A DNA stretch of 64,000 nt from Vulcanisaeta thermophila (GTDB lineage: Archaea; Thermoproteota; Thermoprotei; Thermoproteales; Thermocladiaceae): NCBI RefSeq assembly GCF_001748385.1, contig NZ_BCLI01000001.1, positions 537,177-601,176 on the forward strand, written 5' to 3'. The position numbers were made by a program, and so were the translations under genes. The notes beneath the pieces were generated by a model. It saw only the letters and a program-made list of their open reading frames with translations, was not told the DNA's origin and did no database searches. Positions 44,812-54,555 of this stretch are shown in pieces (position 1 is the stretch's first letter; the number at the start of each line of letters is the position of its first letter).

Positions 44812-45240
44812 TCAGGAGGAGATCCTGGTGAAATTCTCATAAGTCCTCAACAAATCACTATTAACCCAAAAGAATACATAATCAGGGCACCCCCACTGGA
44901 ATTAATACTGGCACCATCAACATCAACCTTCACAGGTAATTCCTTACCATTAATGAGGAACCTAGGGTCCCGATCATACTCATCCCTCTTAATCATCAAT
45001 TTATATTTATCACTACTAACCCTCATAACCACCGAAGCTTCGCCCTCCTATACTTAATTAACTGTGGGTGAAGATCAACGGTATCATCACGCATAAAATG
45101 AAAGCATCATCCTTAAAATAAGCATAACCGTAGCCCTACCCGAGTTATTAGTTCCGTAAAACACCGTAGACCCGCCCAAAACCACACCAACCTTATCCAG
45201 AGGTCCCACATTACTTACCCAACTTCAATTATCTATAGAA
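44812..45240 (-). pseudogene. Fragmented unknown gene in several frames
   Basis: Protein-like pieces follow one another on the minus strand in different frames: VGPLDKVGVVLGGSTVFYGT, DDTVDLHPQLIKY, GEASVVMRVSSDKYKLMIKR, DPRFLINGKELPVKVDVDGA and, after a run of five G near 44895, CPDYVFFWVNSDLLRTYENF. Adding one G to that run would join the last two. The family is not recognised. It may be a decayed gene or one hurt by sequence errors. Confidence 0.35.
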
Positions 45241-45452
45241 TACCATACCAAAATAAATATTTAAAATTTTAACACTCCATAACCCCACCAAAGCAAGCCC
45301 AGGGCTTCATTAACCACCACGACACCCCAAGCCCATTCATATTTATTCAACGACTCAGACCTAAATTACTTATCATTGCCCGCTCAACTATAATCCTAAG
45401 AATTACCGTATATGAAGGTAAAATTTAAAAAGAAATAATCGCGCATTGACAC

Positions 45453-46022
45453 GTGACATCGAGTTTTAATGTTGAGGATATAAGAAGTGCGGGCTTGCTG
45501 GGCCTTATTAGCATAATCTTCATATTCCTTTCTATAGCAGTCACGGTAGCATCATCGTACGGCGGCGCAGTCCTAAACCTAATAGGCTACATAATGATCC
45601 TGATAGCCCTCAATAAGCTCTCTAAGGCTTTTAATACCCCAGGCATTTTCAGGAATGCCATTTACGGCGTTATAACGGACATAGTGGGCAGTATTGTACT
45701 TATAATCGCCCTGGTACTCGCCTTCCCAAGCTTATTATCCTCAGACTCAGTCTATGGTGAGTCCTCAATGACCACGTTGATAGGCTTACTTGTGGCTCTG
45801 TGGGTGGTGTTCTACGTATTCGTAGTAATTGCCTACAGATTCCTCAGGAACGCCTATAATCAATTGGCTGACGTAAGTGGAGTGGGTGACTTCCGTAGTG
45901 CGGCCAAGTGGTACTGGTACGGGGCATTGACGGCTATAGTCCTAGTGGGCGTGGTGTTAGTAATCGTGGGGCACGTACACGCAGCACTAGGCTACAACAA
46001 ACTAAGAAGGTACGGGCAGTGA
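45453..46022 (+). CDS. DUF996 family membrane protein (copy 3)
   Basis: A 189-residue protein: TSSFNVEDIRSAGLLGLIS at the N-terminus, four or five hydrophobic helices, and GDFRSAAKWYWYGALTAIVL with the tail ALGYNKLRRYGQ. It is closest to copy 1. The GTG at 45453 is leaderless under a AATTTAAAAAG box near 45426. Function unknown. Confidence 0.75.
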   Translation: MTSSFNVEDIRSAGLLGLISIIFIFLSIAVTVASSYGGAVLNLIGYIMILIALNKLSKAFNTPGIFRNAIYGVITDIVGSIVLIIALVLAFPSLLSSDSVYGESSMTTLIGLLVALWVVFYVFVVIAYRFLRNAYNQLADVSGVGDFRSAAKWYWYGALTAIVLVGVVLVIVGHVHAALGYNKLRRYGQ

Positions 46023-46215
46023 AGACAAGGGGCTGACCATCACCGGGCAAGGTATTAACCACCCACTCCCACAACAACCGTATAACTGGCCTCCTCACCC
46101 TGAAAGGGACGAGGCTTTCAATTGCGACCCAGTTCCCCACCCAAGCCTGAGTAATAGGAATTGAAAGAAACAAACAAAAGGTTTATTTAAAAAGATAACC
46201 CATTTCAAACGAAGC

Positions 46216-47064
46216 ATGACTACAGACCTAAAGCATGAAATCCTTCGCCTACTCAGGGAGGATGAGGAGTTTAGGCTCGCAGTAGCTGGACTACTGGGCT
46301 TGGACACCATACTCAACGAACTCAGGAAACTGAGGGAGGATTTCAACAGGTTCGTTGAAGCCGAAAGCAAGAGGTGGGAGACTTGGTACGAAACATGGAA
46401 GAGATTCCTTGAGGATTACGAGAGAAGATGGATAGAAAATGAAAAAAGGTGGAAGGAAAACCAAAGGCAATGGAAAGAAAACCAGAGACATTGGGAGGAA
46501 AACGAGAAGAGGTGGAGGGAGGAAGAGGAAAGGTGGAAAATGAACTGGAAAATGTGGGAGGAAAACTGGAAATTATGGCAGGAAAACATGAAAAGATGGG
46601 AAGAAAACCAAAAGAAGTGGGAGGAAAACCAGAGAATGATTAGGTGGATTATCAACACACTCAACGACATAAGAGATGCCCTAGGCGGCGGTTTCGAATA
46701 CTACACAGCCAGGGTAATTAAATTACTACTCAAGGAGAGGGGCATCGACTGTGACGTCAGGGCCAACGTTACCCTACCCATCGATGGATTCAAGGAAATC
46801 GACATCTTCTGCCCAGAACCACTCATCATCGGCGAGGTCACTGTTAGACTTAGGAGTAGGGAGGAGGCTGACAACGAAATCGAGAAGCTCAGGGCGTCCG
46901 TAGACGCAGCAGAGAGATTCACCGGCAGGAAAACCCACCTCAAGGTCATCGCCGTGGAGTTCGTGCCAAGCGACGTAGCCCAATACCTAATGTCCAGGGC
47001 AAAGGATGAAGGCATCTACTTAATAATTGGTAGGGAATACGAGACCCAGGGACTCACGGCATAG
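46216..47064 (+). CDS. Trp-heptad coiled coil with C-terminal PD-(D/E)XK-like domain (DUF3782-like)
   Basis: A 282-residue protein. Residues about 54-140 form a charged coiled coil with Trp at 72, 79, 86, 93, 100, 107, 114, 121, 128 and 135, exactly every seven residues, in repeats such as KENQRQW and EENEKRW; further Trp are at 54, 57, 61, 111 and 118. The last 130 residues look like a nuclease core: FEYYTARVIKLLL (E161), then GFKEIDIF (D196) and IIGEVTVRL (E207), with Thr where Lys is usual. DUF3782-like proteins of crenarchaea have this layout, of unknown role. The ATG is leaderless under TATTTAAAAAG at about 46184-46194. It lies near decayed genes. Confidence 0.65.
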   Translation: MTTDLKHEILRLLREDEEFRLAVAGLLGLDTILNELRKLREDFNRFVEAESKRWETWYETWKRFLEDYERRWIENEKRWKENQRQWKENQRHWEENEKRWREEEERWKMNWKMWEENWKLWQENMKRWEENQKKWEENQRMIRWIINTLNDIRDALGGGFEYYTARVIKLLLKERGIDCDVRANVTLPIDGFKEIDIFCPEPLIIGEVTVRLRSREEADNEIEKLRASVDAAERFTGRKTHLKVIAVEFVPSDVAQYLMSRAKDEGIYLIIGREYETQGLTA

Positions 47065-47219
47065 CAACCCCTCACCCACCCAGCCTTTTAGCATAAACCC
47101 ACCAACACCCGCGGTGCCCCTAAGCAAATCATCATTCTTATTCCCTAGCTCGGGGCTGTCTATCCTGAGTTGGTGTATGTGATAAAACTTATAAATTATA
47201 TAATTAATAGGATTGGGTA

Positions 47220-47396
47220 ATGAAATATCAAGATTTAGTTGGACAATTTTCATGGAATGAGGCTTATCAATTCCTAGGCCTTGTTAATGATAAGGAACTG
47301 AACATATACAACATAGTAAGTAGAAAGGTTAAAGACACCGCAGAACAGGCAGTACTTAGGGTTGATTCCAACTGGAGTAGATACTCAATGCCCTAG
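47220..47396 (+). pseudogene. N-terminal fragment of an acetyl-CoA synthetase-like gene
   Basis: A 58-codon frame (MKYQDLVGQFSWNEAYQFL then NDKELNIYNIVSRKVKDTAEQ) stops at TAG. The sequence resembles the first 60 residues of archaeal acyl/acetyl-CoA synthetases. The promoter is intact: ACTTATAAATT near 47194 is 26 bases before the ATG. The rest of the gene is missing, and the shikimate kinase remnant follows. Confidence 0.45.
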
Positions 47397-47643
47397 GCGA
47401 ATTATTTCCAAGGCTTCCAGACCAGTTAACCATTATATTTTCATATTTTCTTATTATTTATTTATTTTCTCGAAGACCTCTTAGAGTTTATGTTTAGGGA
47501 AATCTAGGCTTCGCTATTGTGCTTTGTTTCTTAATCTTTTGATCCCTAATGCTGGGTATTCATATGGTATTTTTGCCCTTTGTCGCGGGCCTTAATTAAA
47601 TTGGGGTAAAATTTATATACCCTGCATTACATGAACATAAAGT

Positions 47644-48505
47644 ATGGAATATCAAGTGGAGTAAAAGGGAAAAATTATCTGAAAGTAGGACTTATGGAGG
47701 TATATCGATTATTAACGGTATACCTAGTTTTTGGGGAGTACCATGGCAATAAACCTCGAGGTTACTGTTGAGCTATACCACGTAATATCTAAAGAGGGTG
47801 TATGTAGTGACAATGACTTCGTCAACTTCATACCGAATTTCACACTGAGCGAGTTAAATATTCATGGGTTGTTTAATCACGGTAATGTCTACGTAAGTGT
47901 AACTAGCAGGATACCTATCTCCAGTGGACTTAAGAGGAATAGTGCCATCGCGACTGGCATAGTTGATGCTGTAGTGAAGTATGCTGGGTTATCCTATATG
48001 TCTAAGTTAGATATAGCTAAAATCGCAGCTAAAGCCACGAAGGCTCACGGCTCATCAATAACAGGCGCGTTTGACGATGCCTTAGCATCTATACTACGGG
48101 GCATAGTTTTTACGGACAACAGGAACATGAGACTAATTAAACATATAAGTCCACTCAGGGATGACCTCAGTGTAGTTATAACAAACTTCAAGAAGACGAA
48201 GCGGCTAGATAGGATAGATAGGTTGAGATCGCTCGCCCCAATCTATGAGGAATTATTCCATAGGGCACTACATGGGGATCTATGGGAAGCAGCCACAATC
48301 AACGGGATCCTCGTCGCATTATCGCTAGGTTATCATGATGAGTTAAGAACTATAAATGAGGCAATAAGGCTTGGAGTTCTCTCGGAAGATTTCTGGTAAT
48401 GGGCCATCATTATTCGCAGTGTTTAGGGATGGTGAGGAAGGGCCCTTCCTTGACTTCGTAGATAGGACATACGGTTATTATATACATACTAGTGCGAATG
48501 TATAA
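47644..48505 (+). pseudogene. Archaeal (GHMP-type) shikimate kinase, frameshifted
   Basis: The pieces give an archaeal GHMP shikimate kinase. Frame one has SESRTYGGISIINGIPSFWG; then, after a GGGG run at 47729-47735, a second frame has TMAINLEVTVELYHV, SRIPISSGLKRNSAIATGIV (GHMP ATP loop) and GSSITGAFDDALASILRG; then, after 48386, a third has [16 protein letters not shown] and ends at 48505. One extra G in the run would join the first two. A TTTATATA box near 47615 precedes an ATG at 47644 at the expected distance. This enzyme phosphorylates shikimate in aromatic amino acid synthesis; another copy may exist elsewhere. Confidence 0.6.
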
Positions 48506-48511
48506 AGACTA

Positions 48512-49192
48512 TTATAAAACCATCTTGTCAAAAATATTTCTACTAGCCTTCCTAAGGTAATAGGAAATCATGGGTTTTGAAACACCCAATTCTCTAGCTA
48601 TTTCATCTATTTTTACACGCTTAGGCCAATCGAAATAACCCATATTGATAGCTATCTTCAGCACCTTACGCTCATAATCATCAAGATCGTAGAGGTATAT
48701 TTCATTGAAGTTTTTAGTGATTATCCTCATTATCTCACTTCCATTACTTATCCTTTTATAGTCAAAATATTCCAATTTATTTTTATTTTTATGGCTTATT
48801 TCATCGATGATTTCGTCTATGGTACTCTTATCGTGATGTAAGAAGATAAAGGACTCGGCATTAGGCAATGCGATGATTGGCAGTAACGGTGTTGCACCAT
48901 GCTTAATTAATGGATGAAGCACACCATGACCACTTTTTACACCGGAAATAATATAATACTTATTATTATCATCCTTATATAGCGGTAAGATGGATAGTTT
49001 TAGGAAATCCTTCTTTAGTGATTTAATAGCCATACTATCATTCTCTTTTTTGTCCACCTTAAAAAGTGCGAGTACTATGTTCATTTTATTATTAATTGGA
49101 TAAGCATTTATTGATATAATGCGAGATTGCACGACCCTTGCAGTCGTAGCTAGTCCGCACTCGCTGTGAATCCTTAAAGTAACTAGATACAT
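48512..49192 (-). CDS. Bat-type (HTH_10) transcription regulator
   Basis: A 226-residue protein. The last 55 residues (DDYERKVLKIAINMGYFDWP to GVSKPMISYYLRKA) are the HTH_10 domain of bacterio-opsin activator-like regulators, with GYFDWP and the recognition helix. The first 160 residues are a diverged sensor-like region. It may control the divergent or neighbouring CoA-transferase genes on the same strand. The ATG at 49192 is used; the promoter is not clear. Confidence 0.72.
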   Translation of the reverse strand: MYLVTLRIHSECGLATTARVVQSRIISINAYPINNKMNIVLALFKVDKKENDSMAIKSLKKDFLKLSILPLYKDDNNKYYIISGVKSGHGVLHPLIKHGATPLLPIIALPNAESFIFLHHDKSTIDEIIDEISHKNKNKLEYFDYKRISNGSEIMRIITKNFNEIYLYDLDDYERKVLKIAINMGYFDWPKRVKIDEIARELGVSKPMISYYLRKASRNIFDKMVL

Positions 49193-49246
49193 AGAGATAC
49201 GTTACTCTTAGATCGAGAAAAATAAAAATATTACTACTTTTCCTAT

Positions 49247-50404
49247 TTAAATGACACCTTTAATTATTAATCTATCTATATCTTCCTTACTATAACCAAG
49301 CTCTTTAAGTATTATCTCCGTGCTATCTCCAAGCTCAGGTGGATCCGCATCATTGTATCGTATCGTATCACTCTCTAATGGCGTTACTGGTACCTTAATC
49401 TGTTTTTGATTATAATTGATACTAATTAATTTTTTGGATGCATGAGGGTCATTCAATAAATCCCATGGTGTGTTCAGTACAGCGTAACTGATACCGTTTT
49501 GCCTTAGCATACGAATTAATTCATCGCTACGAAGCCTTCTTATGGTTTCTGCTATCATGGGTATAAGCTCACTTCTACGTTGATATCTTGCCTCATTTGT
49601 TGAGTACTCGGGTGATTCACATATGGGTAGTTTAAAGAGTTCACAGAATTTATGCCACTGAGCATCTGTGGTTATTGCTATGAATATTCTTTTACCATCA
49701 GCTGTCTCAAAGAAATCATAGATTGCCCACGCAAATCCCTCCTCATTCATAGGCTTCAGGGGTACAAATCCCCTGGCCTGGTAAGCAGCTATGTGTTGAC
49801 CCATGAGGAACATGGCTGTCTCAAACAATCCAACCTTAATGAATGTGCCTTTACCGGTCCTCTCCCTCTCTAATAATGCATGAAGTACTCCGATTACCCC
49901 AAACATGGCCGCTGCAATATCTATGATAGAGGCCCCTAGCCTCATTGGCTTATTGCTTAAGCCATTCATGTAAGCAACCCCAGACTCAACCTCAATTGGG
50001 TAATCTAATGCATTCCTGTCCTCGTATGGCCCACTCCCGTAGCCCTTTATGGATAAGTAAATAATCCTTGGGTTAATCTTACTCAATACGGAATAACCAA
50101 CACCTAATCTCTCCATGGTGCCATAGCCCATATTCTCAATTATAATATCCGACCTCTCAACTAATTTAAGAAATATCTCTCTACCCTCCTCTGTCTTCAG
50201 ATTAAGTGTCATACTCCTCTTACCTCTGTTAAAGAATGCAAAGTTCCCCTCACTAGGCCCAGTAAAGTATCTCGCTATGTCCCCACGACCTGGTTGCTCT
50301 ATCTTGATGACGTTGAAGCCTAGATCAGCGAGTATTAATCCAGCCGTGGGTCCTGCGACGATTTGCCCAAGCTCGAGCACTATGGGCTTTATCTCAAGAA
50401 CCAT
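49247..50404 (-). CDS. CaiB/BaiF family (class III) CoA-transferase
   Basis: A 385-residue protein: VLELGQIVAGPTAGLILADLG, IKIEQPGRGDIARYF, FFNRGKRSMTLNLKTEEGRE, and RLGASIIDIAAAMFG with the catalytic aspartate. Class III transferases move CoA between organic acids through an aspartyl thioester. The ATG at 50404 lies 11 bases before the stop of the upstream DRE-TIM gene, so the two are coupled. Together they suggest breakdown or synthesis of a branched dicarboxylate such as a citramalate, itaconate or hydroxymethylglutarate derivative. This is inference. Confidence 0.85.
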   Translation of the reverse strand: MVLEIKPIVLELGQIVAGPTAGLILADLGFNVIKIEQPGRGDIARYFTGPSEGNFAFFNRGKRSMTLNLKTEEGREIFLKLVERSDIIIENMGYGTMERLGVGYSVLSKINPRIIYLSIKGYGSGPYEDRNALDYPIEVESGVAYMNGLSNKPMRLGASIIDIAAAMFGVIGVLHALLERERTGKGTFIKVGLFETAMFLMGQHIAAYQARGFVPLKPMNEEGFAWAIYDFFETADGKRIFIAITTDAQWHKFCELFKLPICESPEYSTNEARYQRRSELIPMIAETIRRLRSDELIRMLRQNGISYAVLNTPWDLLNDPHASKKLISINYNQKQIKVPVTPLESDTIRYNDADPPELGDSTEIILKELGYSKEDIDRLIIKGVI

Positions 50405-51461
50405 GTAACTCACCCTTAATCTCATCTATGAGCCGCAGTAATTGGTCATAAGTTACAGCTCTACCTGTCCTTACGGCTGTATCCTTAACCTTCTTCATAA
50501 GCATTAATAATTCCTGATCGTTAAGGGATATACCGAACTCAGACAGCACTTTACGTAATGTGGACCTACCCACGTAAACATTCAGTGAATACCTCGCCTC
50601 CTTAAATACCCCAGGATAGGTTGCGTGTGTGCCGGCAGTTTGTACAGACACATTATCACCAAATACTGGGAAATTGTTTCTAAAGAATTCAATACCAATC
50701 TTATCGATTATTAATTTAGCTAAGTAGTTATATGCATCTCTAAGTTTTTCGAAATCAATGTTTATCCTGTAACCATCGTTTTTCAGTATCATGGCTATTG
50801 TGGCTAAATCGGCTATACCATTCCTCTCACCTATACCGTAGATCGTCGCATCCACATAATCAGCACCAGCGTATACTGAACTTATTGAGTTAGCCACCGC
50901 AGCACCCATATCATTATGACAGTGCACGCTGACCGGAATCTTTACAGTATGCTTCACATTATTTACAATATTGTACATGAATTTTGGCGTGGCCTTACCT
51001 AGGGAATCCGCAAGTTGAATTCTATCAACACCCAACTCCTCCAGAGTCTTAGCTAACTTAACGATACTACTTGGCTCATAAGCGGTTATATTCGTAATAC
51101 CCACTTCAATTATCAATTTACCCTTACCGTAGGTATTAACGGCGTACTTAATAACATCGAGGGATTTATTAACCAATTGAGGCTCAAATGGTACATAAGT
51201 GCTGATATTGGCGCCGGTACTCGCTATCAAATCAATATCCTCCTTCAATGCCCTACCGAGGCCAAACACGTACTTAAAATAGTTCCTTTCCACAATCGTC
51301 CTCGTAACCTCAACCTCAGACTCATGTGCAGATGGGTGGGAAACAATGGCCTCATCTACACCAGCATTACTGATTAATCTAGCTAACTCGATCTTCTCCT
51401 CAACAGTGAATGAGATACCAGGCGCCTGCAAACCCTCCCTTAAGGTGTCATCAATAATCAT
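50394..51461 (-). CDS. DRE-TIM metallolyase (homocitrate/isopropylmalate synthase or HMG-CoA lyase type)
   Basis: A 355-residue TIM-barrel enzyme with DDTLREGLQAPGISF at the N-terminus, SVHCHNDMGAAVANS (metal-binding HxH) and GIGERNGIADLA. The C-terminal half is longer than in HMG-CoA lyase. It makes or breaks a carbon-carbon bond with acetyl-CoA. Start: the ATG at 51461 gives a leader-free mRNA from a TTTATTAAGG box near 51490; longer forms are not conserved. The next gene is a CoA-transferase. A citramalate or related role fits, but is not proven. Confidence 0.8.
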   Translation of the reverse strand: MIIDDTLREGLQAPGISFTVEEKIELARLISNAGVDEAIVSHPSAHESEVEVTRTIVERNYFKYVFGLGRALKEDIDLIASTGANISTYVPFEPQLVNKSLDVIKYAVNTYGKGKLIIEVGITNITAYEPSSIVKLAKTLEELGVDRIQLADSLGKATPKFMYNIVNNVKHTVKIPVSVHCHNDMGAAVANSISSVYAGADYVDATIYGIGERNGIADLATIAMILKNDGYRINIDFEKLRDAYNYLAKLIIDKIGIEFFRNNFPVFGDNVSVQTAGTHATYPGVFKEARYSLNVYVGRSTLRKVLSEFGISLNDQELLMLMKKVKDTAVRTGRAVTYDQLLRLIDEIKGELHGS

Positions 51462-51884
51462 ACAATATGTTATCCTTAAATCATACCTTAATAAACGCTT
51501 TTTTAACATATTTAATTTCAATAATCTTTCGATGACTATCATGACTCAATGACCAAGAAATGAAACATAGTGAAAACATAAAAATATAAAACAAAATATA
51601 GCCAAGCAGGATTAGCCCAAATCCCGTGAATAAATGCATGGTAAAGGGTCCACTATGATTAATGAGGGTATGATTAATGTCATAACGAAGCATAGAGTTA
51701 AGCACTTATTTATTAATACTTGATGCCAATAGGAGGGCTGTGGTTATCTTGATAAGGTGATTTAATAAGACTTATGATCCCGTGGTACATGCCGCAATAT
51801 ATATATATAACAATTCAATTATTGAGGAAAATTTAAAAGGTTAAAGACAAGCTTAAAAACCTAACAATTTCATATAATTTTAGT
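51462..51884. other. AT-rich spacer, no gene seen
   Basis: Contains the promoters of the DRE-TIM gene and of the MFS gene at 51885 (CTTAAAAA at 51852-51859). No other supported gene. Confidence 0.5.
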
Positions 51885-53246
51885 ATGAGCAATAGGGTAC
51901 CAGCCCCAAGTAGACTTGAAAGGCTCCCCTGGACCCCTGAACATACAAAGCTACTAATACTACTAACGTTGGGCGAGTTCTTCGAGTTATATGATTGGTT
52001 CGTTGGCGGTTTTGTGGCTGTTCCATTGACTTCGTATTACCATGTTAATCTAACCACATCCATCTACTACACAGTGGCAATATTCTTCCTGGGAGCCTTC
52101 GTGGGTTGCATACTGTTCACATACATAGGGGATTCCATGGGTAGGAAAACAGCGCTAATTGTAAACATGGCCATAGCCGGCCTGGGCTTCCTACTAACAC
52201 CATTCATGCCCAATATATACCTATACGGATTAATGAGATTCATAACAGGACTTGGCGTAGGCCCCGAATCAATACTGGTGGTTGACGTAATGACAACAGA
52301 GTTCTTCCCAGCAAAGATAAGGGGAAGGGCCCTGGCGAGAGCCTACACAGCCGCCTGGACTGCGCCAATAGTAGTGGCCGTGTTATCCTACTACTTACTA
52401 CCCCATAAGTACGTACTTTACGGCTGGCAGTGGCTTTATATAATAGCTGGGCTTGGAATCGTACTAATAGTGCCCTGGAGATTCCTCATACCAGAATCAC
52501 CAAGATGGTTAGAGAACAGGGGTAGGTATGAAGAGGCTGATAAGATAGTGGCTAGGTTCGAAGAATCCGCTATAAAGAAGTACGGACCAAACCTACCACC
52601 ACCAGTACCCGTCGAAATAACCACAGTGAGTAGAGTACCCATTAGGGACCTATTCAGGGGTGAGTATGCCAAACGAACAATAATGCTCTGGATCTTCGAA
52701 TTCCTACAAACCGGCGTCTACTACGGCTTCGCATCACTGGCGCCCTCAGTGCTTTATATGAAGGGGATAACGTTTGTGAAGACCCTGCAATACTCAATAC
52801 TCATATACACAGGGTACTTCATTTCATCAATAATCTCCATGTTCATAATAGACAGTGTAAAGTTCGATAGAAAATGGCAAACGGCGGGCATAATGCTGGC
52901 CATGGGCGTGGTGGGCCTGACCTTCGGCTTCTCAAGCACCATAGCCGAAGCAGTCAGTACGGGCTTCCTCTTCGCACTACTCGCCAATATATTCTCCAAT
53001 GCATATCACCAATACGCAGCTGAACTCTACCCAACGAGAATAAGAGCATTCGCAGATGGAGTACAATACTCACTAAGCAGACTTGGCAACTATGTATGGT
53101 TAACTGTACTACCCATAGTCCTAACCACGTATGGGCCCGTAGCCATGTATGCAATAGTATTCATACTGGCAATCATAGTATTCCTAGACATAGGACTACT
53201 GGGACCAAGAGCATCACAAATAGTACTAGAAAAACTATCCAAATAG
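51885..53246 (+). CDS. MFS transporter
   Basis: A 453-residue, 12-helix transporter: GEFFELYDWFVGGFVAVPL in helix 1, a GDSMGRKTALIVN loop, GLGVGPESILVVDV in helix 4, and a C-terminal SRLGNYVWLT. It resembles carboxylate or sugar porters. It is divergent from the CoA-transferase genes and could bring in their substrate; that is inference. The ATG is leaderless. Confidence 0.85.
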   Translation: MSNRVPAPSRLERLPWTPEHTKLLILLTLGEFFELYDWFVGGFVAVPLTSYYHVNLTTSIYYTVAIFFLGAFVGCILFTYIGDSMGRKTALIVNMAIAGLGFLLTPFMPNIYLYGLMRFITGLGVGPESILVVDVMTTEFFPAKIRGRALARAYTAAWTAPIVVAVLSYYLLPHKYVLYGWQWLYIIAGLGIVLIVPWRFLIPESPRWLENRGRYEEADKIVARFEESAIKKYGPNLPPPVPVEITTVSRVPIRDLFRGEYAKRTIMLWIFEFLQTGVYYGFASLAPSVLYMKGITFVKTLQYSILIYTGYFISSIISMFIIDSVKFDRKWQTAGIMLAMGVVGLTFGFSSTIAEAVSTGFLFALLANIFSNAYHQYAAELYPTRIRAFADGVQYSLSRLGNYVWLTVLPIVLTTYGPVAMYAIVFILAIIVFLDIGLLGPRASQIVLEKLSK

Positions 53247-53545
53247 TACAATCCAAATAATTCAATAAAAATCAAATTCTCTTTCATTCACCCTTACATA
53301 TATTTCACAGCCTTACCCTGTACATAAACCCTAAACACTTCTCAAACCCCTCCTAACTAAAGATAAAATATGCATTACTAAGCTAATACTAAGAAACTAA
53401 AAAACACAATAAACAACCCAATGCAAACCACAGAGCAAACAATAACATCAAACCCATGAACACCCACTAATACCACCTAACATATACACCAAGCCCTTAG
53501 CATCAAAACTAATTAATACCACAACACACAACAAACACAAAAGGC
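53247..53545. other. Spacer, no gene seen
   Basis: A- and C-rich; nothing supported. Confidence 0.45.
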
Positions 53546-54039
53546 ATGAAAGAACAAAACGAAAACCACCAAACGGAAGACCAACCCTACTATGCAGAAA
53601 CCCCGACAACCTAAAACTACTATACGAAAGACTAACCCAGGACTGGAGACACTACGACGTCCTACTATGGCAAATACCCGCAGCAACAGCTACAGCCACG
53701 GGCGTGGTACTAACACTCATATTCCACTACATACCACAAAACCAACCATTACAAAGAGCATTAGCCCTCATTCCATTGATATACTTCGTATTCACAATGA
53801 TGATGCTATCATTAAAAATCCGCTTCTTCCAAATTGAGAGAGTCGAATTCATAAAGAAAATAGAACAAGAATGCTTTAAATACTACGTACCTTACGAAAC
53901 AAGCGATACCTGCAACATAATCAAGAAAACAAAGATAATGAGCCATTCACCTTGGGAAGTACAGCTTGCATGCCAAGCAACTTACTTGAGAGCTTACTTC
54001 TTTCAATTCGCAATGTACATCGCATTAATTACCACATAA
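53546..54039 (+). pseudogene. Small membrane protein with probable frameshift
   Basis: From the ATG at 53546 a hydrophilic N-terminus reads KEQNENHQTEDQPYYAETP and stops. In the next frame NLKLLYERLTQDWRHYDVLL, two membrane helices (ATATGVVLTLIFHYI and ALALIPLIYFVFTMMML) and a C-terminal helix follow to 54037. One added C in the run at 53601-53604 would join both. The family is not known. It may be a real gene with an error. Confidence 0.45.
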
Positions 54040-54357
54040 TATGGATAGCAATCAAGTCATTATAGTTATGAAAAACAAGCCACCCCAGCCCACTAATACC
54101 AAAACAGCAAACACTACCACACGCAATACCAAACCCACGAATACAAGGACGCCCAAGACCACAGAACAACCCTAAAAACCACGACACATAAAGAAACACC
54201 AAGCATTCATAAGTAAGTTACCAAGGCCCCTCCACAGCCACGTTAATGACCACGGACCCCTCGCAACCACCATAGTTACCACAGCAACCACAACCCCCTC
54301 AGAAACCAAACCCACAATTAACGATTAATCACAATTAACCACCAAGAACCAACAAAA

Positions 54358-54370
54358 AACTTTAAAAACA
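54358..54370 (+). promoter_or_regulatory. TATA-like box before RNA-like region
   Basis: AACTTTAAAAAC centred near 54365 predicts transcription from about 54391, where no start codon with a long frame follows but stable helices begin at 54401. Confidence 0.4.
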
Positions 54371-54395
54371 ATAACCAATTAATCAATAAACATAT

Positions 54396-54540
54396 AATGA
54401 GTCCCCGAGGTTCAGCCACCCCTGGTTTAGCCGGGGAGGCAAGACTCGGGGATGATCCAACCCCACGTGGGGTTGTGGAAAGCGTGGGTTATGCATGAAG
54501 GCTTAGCCGTTAATCTGCCACGCCCCAGATGCCCCGTTCA
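54396..54540 (+). ncRNA. Candidate structured RNA, part A
   Basis: Starts about 26-30 bases below a TATA box. Strong local pairing: GTCCCCGAG (54401) with CTCGGGGAT (54445), enclosing GCC-CCCC/GGGG-GGC; the palindrome AACCCCACGTGGGGTT (54459-54474); and GCGTGG (54482-54487) with CCACGC (54518-54523), enclosing GGCTTAGCC. No long frame. I compared it with the RNase P and SRP RNA signatures that I know and did not find them. Confidence 0.4.
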
Positions 54541-54555
54541 AAATCCCTCCCCTCT

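Noticed and set aside
46148-46171. Sequence ending GGAATTGAAAG, like the end of crenarchaeal CRISPR repeats, with an inverted CTTTCAATT near 46117
   Set aside because: Only single, inverted copies with no regular spacing or further repeats; more likely a chance hairpin.
42641-53604. Programmed frameshifting as the main explanation for the G/C-run breaks
   Set aside because: No shared slippery signal or downstream structure was seen, and several of the genes show other damage; error or decay is simpler.
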